NCBI GenBank assembly: GCA_030655595.1
Contig: JAUSNQ010000031.1
Location: 1-29,798 of the forward strand
From: Paludibacter sp.
GTDB lineage: Bacteria > Bacteroidota > Bacteroidia > Bacteroidales > Paludibacteraceae
DNA length: 29,798 nucleotides
Direction of reading: 5' to 3'
The notes beneath the pieces were generated by a model. The model searched no databases. It saw only the letters and a list, made by a program, of their open reading frames with translations, and was not told where the DNA came from. Position numbers and translations under genes: made by a program. Below are positions 26,237 to 29,798 of the stretch, one piece after another; the first letter of the stretch is position 1, and every line of letters starts with the position of its first letter.

Positions 26237-27809
26237 TATCAATCGGTTGCCCAATATTCGCATTCGTATAGGGAATGTTCAAAATTTTCGAAATAGTGGG
26301 CGCAATATCTGTAATATGATGTTGTTTTGTGATAAATTGCAGAGAAATTTTTGCACCATAAAACCAAACTGGTAGATACGATACTAATGCACTTGATTCC
26401 CCTACCGGATTAAATCGGTCATCTACCTCCAACCAACCTGGCATCAACGTTAAAATGATGTCGCCTGCCGTATTTTTATGGGTCGAATTTCTGATTTTCG
26501 CCATTTCTGTTCCGGTATTAGCACCGATATTCATTAGCTGACTGAAACTGTATGCCGACTGAACTCCTTCGAATTCAAGCATAAATTCGATGGCTACCTC
26601 CTGCATTTTTCTGAAATCTATATTTTTTTCTTCTATCAGTCTTTTGTTTAAATAGATATGCTTGCCATAATAATTGCTAATCCATTTTTCCTGACCGTAA
26701 ACGGCCATCAGATAAGAACTTAAAAGCGCCATCGATCGGTTTGCATTGAAATAACCGGCATGAAAATTATGTGCTTTCAATTCTTCAGGAGTATAAGAAT
26801 TGGTTTGGTTACCAAAAAGAACGAAAAGCACCTTATCAGCTCCAACTCTGTTTTCAATTTTTTGAATCAGAAATTGCAACTCATTATCCAGCCTCAGATA
26901 CATATCTTCTTTTTCAAGTGTTTGCAACGACAATTTGGTTTCATTAGGCGTACGCACCGTAAATTGCAACATCAGCGCATCCGTGAATTTATCGGTGCCC
27001 AATTCCTGTTCCTGAAAAATTCGCAATGCCAATTCCGCAATCAAGGAGTTAGCAGCCGGTGTACTTTTTAAGATAGAAGCTGAATTACTGTTTTTTTTCT
27101 TGTTTGTGTTTTTATACTCAAATGATTTGGGATTTCTTTCATTCAAAGCTGCCAGATAGGTTGCGGGAGGAAACATCGGTTGCCATGACCTATCGATATA
27201 CCGCTGAAACGCACCATTTTCATTCATATCCAGTGCCTGCCACGGCATCCCTCCCGAATAATAATCCGTAGAACTCCATTTCATAAAAACATCATCCATC
27301 CACACCACTCCATTGGATGCATGACCTCCCAATGCAATTACATCCTCAGCATGCAACCCGACGGCGTAAGATTTTGATTTGCCTTGGTTGGTAATCATCA
27401 ACTCATCAATAAAAGTCGTTGCTCTTAAGTTCTTGGCTGATAATTTCAAATGTGATTCTATTCCGGATTGATGTTGGTCAAGAAAAATGGATTCAATCTT
27501 ATCAGTTAAGCGATTATAAACCTGATTTGAAACCACTCCATGGTAATACGGCACTGTACCGGATGTGAGGGTTGCAATATCGGAAGCATTGCCCGCTGAT
27601 AGAATATTGCAGGTAATTCGGGAAAATGCTGTGCCTTGACTCGTCAGCTTTTTTAAACCTCCTGTACCGAATCTATCGTTGAGTTGTTCCACATGCCTTT
27701 GTTGCAGACCATCAACCATAATTCCGACAACTAATCGTGGTGGCAAAGCTGACTGCTGAGAGAAAGCAATTTGTGTAAATATTGATAGAATAAATAAAAT
27801 TTTCTTCAT
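26220..27809 (-). CDS. Alkaline-phosphatase-fold protein with degenerate active site (PafA-like)
   Basis: A 529-residue secreted protein; signal peptide KKILFILSIFTQIAFS, then LPPRLVVGIMVDGLQQRHVEQL as in PafA-type phosphatases. D33 is the first metal ligand. Collinear landmarks continue: LTSGTVPYYHGVVSNQVY, HASNGVVWMD, EDMYLRLDNEL, ITDIAPTISKILNIPY and IGQPI at the end. The remaining catalytic positions look replaced. Where PafA has the nucleophile Thr in TVTAIGH there is AGNASDI; the STDxxGH metal site reads TVRTPNE; the ADH motif reads FGNQ; and the last metal His is Tyr in SYLPVWFYG. This suggests a non-catalytic protein. The comparison uses PafA from memory. It lies 68 bases before the C-S lyase gene. 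Confidence 0.75.
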   Translation of the reverse strand: MKKILFILSIFTQIAFSQQSALPPRLVVGIMVDGLQQRHVEQLNDRFGTGGLKKLTSQGTAFSRITCNILSAGNASDIATLTSGTVPYYHGVVSNQVYNRLTDKIESIFLDQHQSGIESHLKLSAKNLRATTFIDELMITNQGKSKSYAVGLHAEDVIALGGHASNGVVWMDDVFMKWSSTDYYSGGMPWQALDMNENGAFQRYIDRSWQPMFPPATYLAALNERNPKSFEYKNTNKKKNSNSASILKSTPAANSLIAELALRIFQEQELGTDKFTDALMLQFTVRTPNETKLSLQTLEKEDMYLRLDNELQFLIQKIENRVGADKVLFVLFGNQTNSYTPEELKAHNFHAGYFNANRSMALLSSYLMAVYGQEKWISNYYGKHIYLNKRLIEEKNIDFRKMQEVAIEFMLEFEGVQSAYSFSQLMNIGANTGTEMAKIRNSTHKNTAGDIILTLMPGWLEVDDRFNPVGESSALVSYLPVWFYGAKISLQFITKQHHITDIAPTISKILNIPYTNANIGQPIDIVISD

Positions 27810-27830
27810 CTGAAAATAAAATAGATTTCA

Positions 27831-28004
27831 CCACAAAAGGCACAAAAGAAAGATAAAGGAAACACAAAAGATAAATATAAATTATTAACCCACATTAGTC
27901 ACGTTAGAACACCTGAGTGAATACGATTTATCACTTTCAGTTTTCAGTTTTTAGCTCTTAGTTCTTACTGTGTTTCCTTTATCTTTCTTTTGTGCCTATT
28001 GTGG
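27831..28004. repeat. Long imperfect inverted repeat element (35-bp arms)
   Basis: The 35-base arm at 27831-27865 (starting CCACAAAAGGCACAAAAG) is the reverse complement of 27970-28004 with one mismatch, enclosing ~104 bases with no ORF. The centre contains low-complexity TCAGTTTTCAGTTTTTAG text. It fills the gap between hisB and the phosphatase-like gene. Similar arm sequences are, from memory, common in intergenic DNA of Bacteroidota. The long stem may also terminate hisB transcription. Confidence 0.75.
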
Positions 28005-28025
28005 TTTATATATATTGTTAAAAAA

Positions 28026-29165
28026 TTATAGTTTTCCTTTGGTCGAGGGCAATTCATACTGATAAATATCTCGTTTTACTGCCATTTTAATGGATTTTGC
28101 CAAGGCTTTGAATATCCCTTCTATTTTGTGATGTTCGTTATCACCTTCAGCTTTGATGTTCAAGTTCATTTTGGCTGCATCGCTCAGGGATTTAAAGAAA
28201 TGCAAAATCATCTCGGTTGGCAAATCACCCACATATTCTCGTATGAAATTCACATCATACACCAACCACGGACGGCCTCCGAAATCAAGTGCAACGGAAC
28301 ACAGACTGTCGTCCATCGGCAGACAAAAACCGTATCTTTCAATGCCCCTTTTATTTCCGATTGCCTGAGCCAAAGCTTCGCCCAATGCCAGCGCAGTATC
28401 TTCAATGGTGTGGTGCTCATCAACCTCCAAATCTCCCTTTACCTGGATGGTTAAATCGCAACCGGCGTGCCTGCCAATCTGTTCCAGCATGTGATCAAAA
28501 AATTTCAAACCCGTGTTGATGCTTGCTTTGCCCGTTCCATCCAGATTAATCTCAACAAAAATATCTGTTTCTTTTGTGGTGCGCTGAACTGCCGCAACTC
28601 GCTCGCCTGCAAATAAAAACTCCGTAATCTTATCCCAACTGATTGTTTGCAAAGCACAATATTCGGCGAGTCCCTTTTCTTTCAGTATAACCTCATCATC
28701 ACTGACAAAAACAGCTTTACACCCCAGATTTTTCGCTAATTCAACATCTGTATATCTGTCGCCTATTACAAAAGAGTTTTTTAAATCATACAAATCAGAA
28801 AAGTACTCAGTCAGCAAACCGGTTTGCGGCTTGCGAGTTGGCAAATTATCTTCCGGAAAAGACTTATCAATGAATATCTTATCAAAGTCAATTCCTTCAT
28901 TTTGAAGTATCTGCATCATCTTTCCCTGCACAAGATCAAAGCGTTCCTGAGGATATCCTGCTGTCCCCAGACCATCCTGATTGGTCACCATTGCCCACTC
29001 AAAATCAAGTTTGGTGCGCATGAAATATAAATTCCGGATAGCACCCGGCAGAAACTCCATTTGTTCGAGATTATCAATCTGAAAGGTAACAGGAGGTTCT
29101 GCAATAATTGTCCCGTCACGATCGATAAACAAGACTTTTTTTCGCTGTATGTTACTTGCTGACAT
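28026..29165 (-). CDS. hisB: Bifunctional histidinol-phosphatase / imidazoleglycerol-phosphate dehydratase
   Basis: A 379-residue fusion of two histidine-biosynthesis enzymes. The N-terminal HAD phosphatase (~residues 10-170) has the nucleophile motif FIDRDGT (D15, D17), MVTNQDGLG and [16 protein letters not shown]. The zinc-binding Cys cluster of the E. coli enzyme is absent; the same region reads [13 protein letters not shown]. The C-terminal dehydratase (~190-379) has the two metal-binding motifs [17 protein letters not shown] and [17 protein letters not shown], and [14 protein letters not shown]. Start: the frame also opens with GTG at 29186, but the ATG at 29165 is preferred because a promoter element at 29203-29210 leaves almost no leader for the GTG. 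No other his gene is in the window, so hisB stands alone here. Confidence 0.95.
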   Translation of the reverse strand: MSASNIQRKKVLFIDRDGTIIAEPPVTFQIDNLEQMEFLPGAIRNLYFMRTKLDFEWAMVTNQDGLGTAGYPQERFDLVQGKMMQILQNEGIDFDKIFIDKSFPEDNLPTRKPQTGLLTEYFSDLYDLKNSFVIGDRYTDVELAKNLGCKAVFVSDDEVILKEKGLAEYCALQTISWDKITEFLFAGERVAAVQRTTKETDIFVEINLDGTGKASINTGLKFFDHMLEQIGRHAGCDLTIQVKGDLEVDEHHTIEDTALALGEALAQAIGNKRGIERYGFCLPMDDSLCSVALDFGGRPWLVYDVNFIREYVGDLPTEMILHFFKSLSDAAKMNLNIKAEGDNEHHKIEGIFKALAKSIKMAVKRDIYQYELPSTKGKL

Positions 29166-29202
29166 GCGTTGTTTTTTAATTTTCACTGAATTTTAACGAC
29201 TA

Positions 29203-29232
29203 CAAAAATAGTTTATTTTTGGCGTAAAGAAA
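29203..29232 (-). promoter_or_regulatory. hisB: Probable hisB promoter
   Basis: Minus-strand TATTTTTG (29203-29210) fits the Bacteroidota -7 consensus TAnnTTTG, with TTTC (29229-29232) 18 bases upstream close to the -33 TTTG. Predicted transcription start near 29197 gives a ~30-base leader to the ATG at 29165. Confidence 0.5.
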
Positions 29233-29458
29233 AATGTTTATTTTGCTTGTTGAATAGTTCCTTGATATGTTAAATTGGCATGATTAACTTTTGATACATT
29301 TTTTCAGGAAATTTTTCAGAAAGGGTCATTACTATTACGAAGAAATAATTTTACATTTGCAATTCATTTGTTTACTTTTCAATGACGGTAACAGCGACTT
29401 TTGTATCTGTTTTAAGAACTTCGCTTTTAAGCCTAAACCATCATAACTATTAATTTAT
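29233..29458. other. AT-rich intergenic region, no gene seen
   Basis: No supported ORF on either strand. On the plus strand TACATTTG (29352-29359) fits a -7 element about 100 bases upstream of the ORF6N remnant but has no -33 partner. No RNA gene or repeat was recognised. Confidence 0.5.
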
Positions 29459-29628
29459 ATGACTGAGAATTTACAAATTCAACCCGTCGATATCCGGATT
29501 AAAATTCACACCATTAGAAACCAAAAAGTAATTGATGATTTTATGTTTCAACTTTCCAGTATTGAAGTTGCTAATCTTCAAGGACGCAAATTGCGACCTT
29601 GAACAAAGGTCGGGGTTATAATATAAAA
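29459..29628 (+). pseudogene. ORF6N-domain (phage/mobile-element DNA-binding) gene remnant
   Basis: The ATG at 29459 opens a 47-codon frame: TENLQIQPVDIRIKIHTIRN matches the start of ORF6N-domain proteins (usually ...IKxKIYTIRGxQVMLD). It then jumps to DDFMFQLSSIEVANL, matching the later FPEDFMFQLTxEExxNL block, so ~30 residues between are missing. After a frameshift near 29580, the other frame gives QIATLNKGRGYNIK, matching the following ORF6N segment, and similarity then ends at ~29628. The expected PYAFTEQGVAML motif is absent. This is a decayed gene with an internal deletion, a frameshift and a lost 3' part. ORF6N genes are typically carried by phages and mobile elements. Confidence 0.6.
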
Positions 29629-29798
29629 TTATTTCACCATGACATTAATTTTACAAACTTGAGTCCCCTCTGATTACCCCCATTTTTCAAAAAGTTGAAA
29701 AATGCATAATTTTGGGTTTTTATACGTTATTATTTTGGCTACAAGTGCAAACACAATAATTTGCATATTGTAACATATATTTACTGTATTATTGGGCA
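29629..29798. other. AT-rich region at right edge, no gene seen
   Basis: No supported ORF. A 10-bp inverted repeat (CATTTTTCAA at 29681-29690, complement at 29695-29704, 4-base loop) is the only structure seen; its stem is AT-rich and the T runs downstream are broken, so it is at best a weak terminator for the decayed gene. Confidence 0.4.

Noticed and set aside
29166..29186. GTG start for hisB adding seven residues (MKIKKQR)
   Set aside because: The probable promoter at 29203-29210 leaves only about ten bases of leader for this GTG; the ATG at 29165 fits better and the extra residues are not part of the HAD fold.
29681..29704. Strong terminator at the right edge
   Set aside because: The 10-bp stem is almost entirely A/T and the downstream T runs are interrupted, so it is not a convincing terminator.

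Overview
The window reads as a piece of a Bacteroidota (probably Bacteroidales) chromosome. The evidence is a SusC/SusD pair, a hybrid two-component regulator, proteins with type IX secretion (T9SS) C-terminal sorting domains, lipoproteins of the polysaccharide-utilisation type, AT-rich intergenic DNA, few Shine-Dalgarno sequences, and TAnnTTTG-type promoter elements.

Region 1 (1-1056, + strand) holds the end of a TonB-dependent receptor and a small secreted protein resembling DUF2271. The second gene is interrupted by an in-frame TGA, after which the same frame continues as plausible coding sequence.

Region 2 (1029-23390, - strand) is one long polysaccharide-utilisation locus of 13 genes. 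In transcription order these are SusC, SusD, a fasciclin-domain lipoprotein, a multi-Ig surface lipoprotein (probable glycan-binding protein), a T9SS-exported GH18-like enzyme with an N-terminal carbohydrate-binding-like module, a T9SS-exported non-catalytic protein with the same module, two GH20 beta-hexosaminidases, two further GH18-like proteins, a NagX/HGSNAT-like membrane acyltransferase (DUF5009), the HTCS regulator and a CBM9-like protein. GH18-like plus GH20 enzymes, with no mannosidase, sialidase or fucosidase, point to a beta-linked GlcNAc/GalNAc glycan such as chito-oligosaccharides or an N-glycan core. The exact substrate is inference. In the model, T9SS enzymes cut at the surface, SusCD imports, periplasmic GH18-like and GH20 enzymes finish degradation, and the HTCS senses a periplasmic product. 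Two strong hairpins between genes may partition expression, and a terminator at 1029-1071 ends the locus.

Region 3 (23434-27809, - strand) holds housekeeping genes: an isoprenylcysteine-methyltransferase-like membrane protein, uracil-DNA glycosylase (ung), a MalY/PatB-type C-S lyase, and an alkaline-phosphatase-fold protein that appears to have lost most catalytic metal ligands. An intrinsic terminator follows.

Region 4 (27831-29798) holds a long imperfect inverted-repeat element, a stand-alone bifunctional hisB, and at the right edge a decayed, frameshifted ORF6N-domain pseudogene.

The most interesting material is the set of three GH18-like paralogues with the motif DxxSxDxE instead of DxxDxDxE, the shared candidate carbohydrate-binding module on two T9SS proteins, the degenerate phosphatase and the TGA-interrupted gene. 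No tRNA, rRNA, CRISPR array or insertion sequence was recognised.
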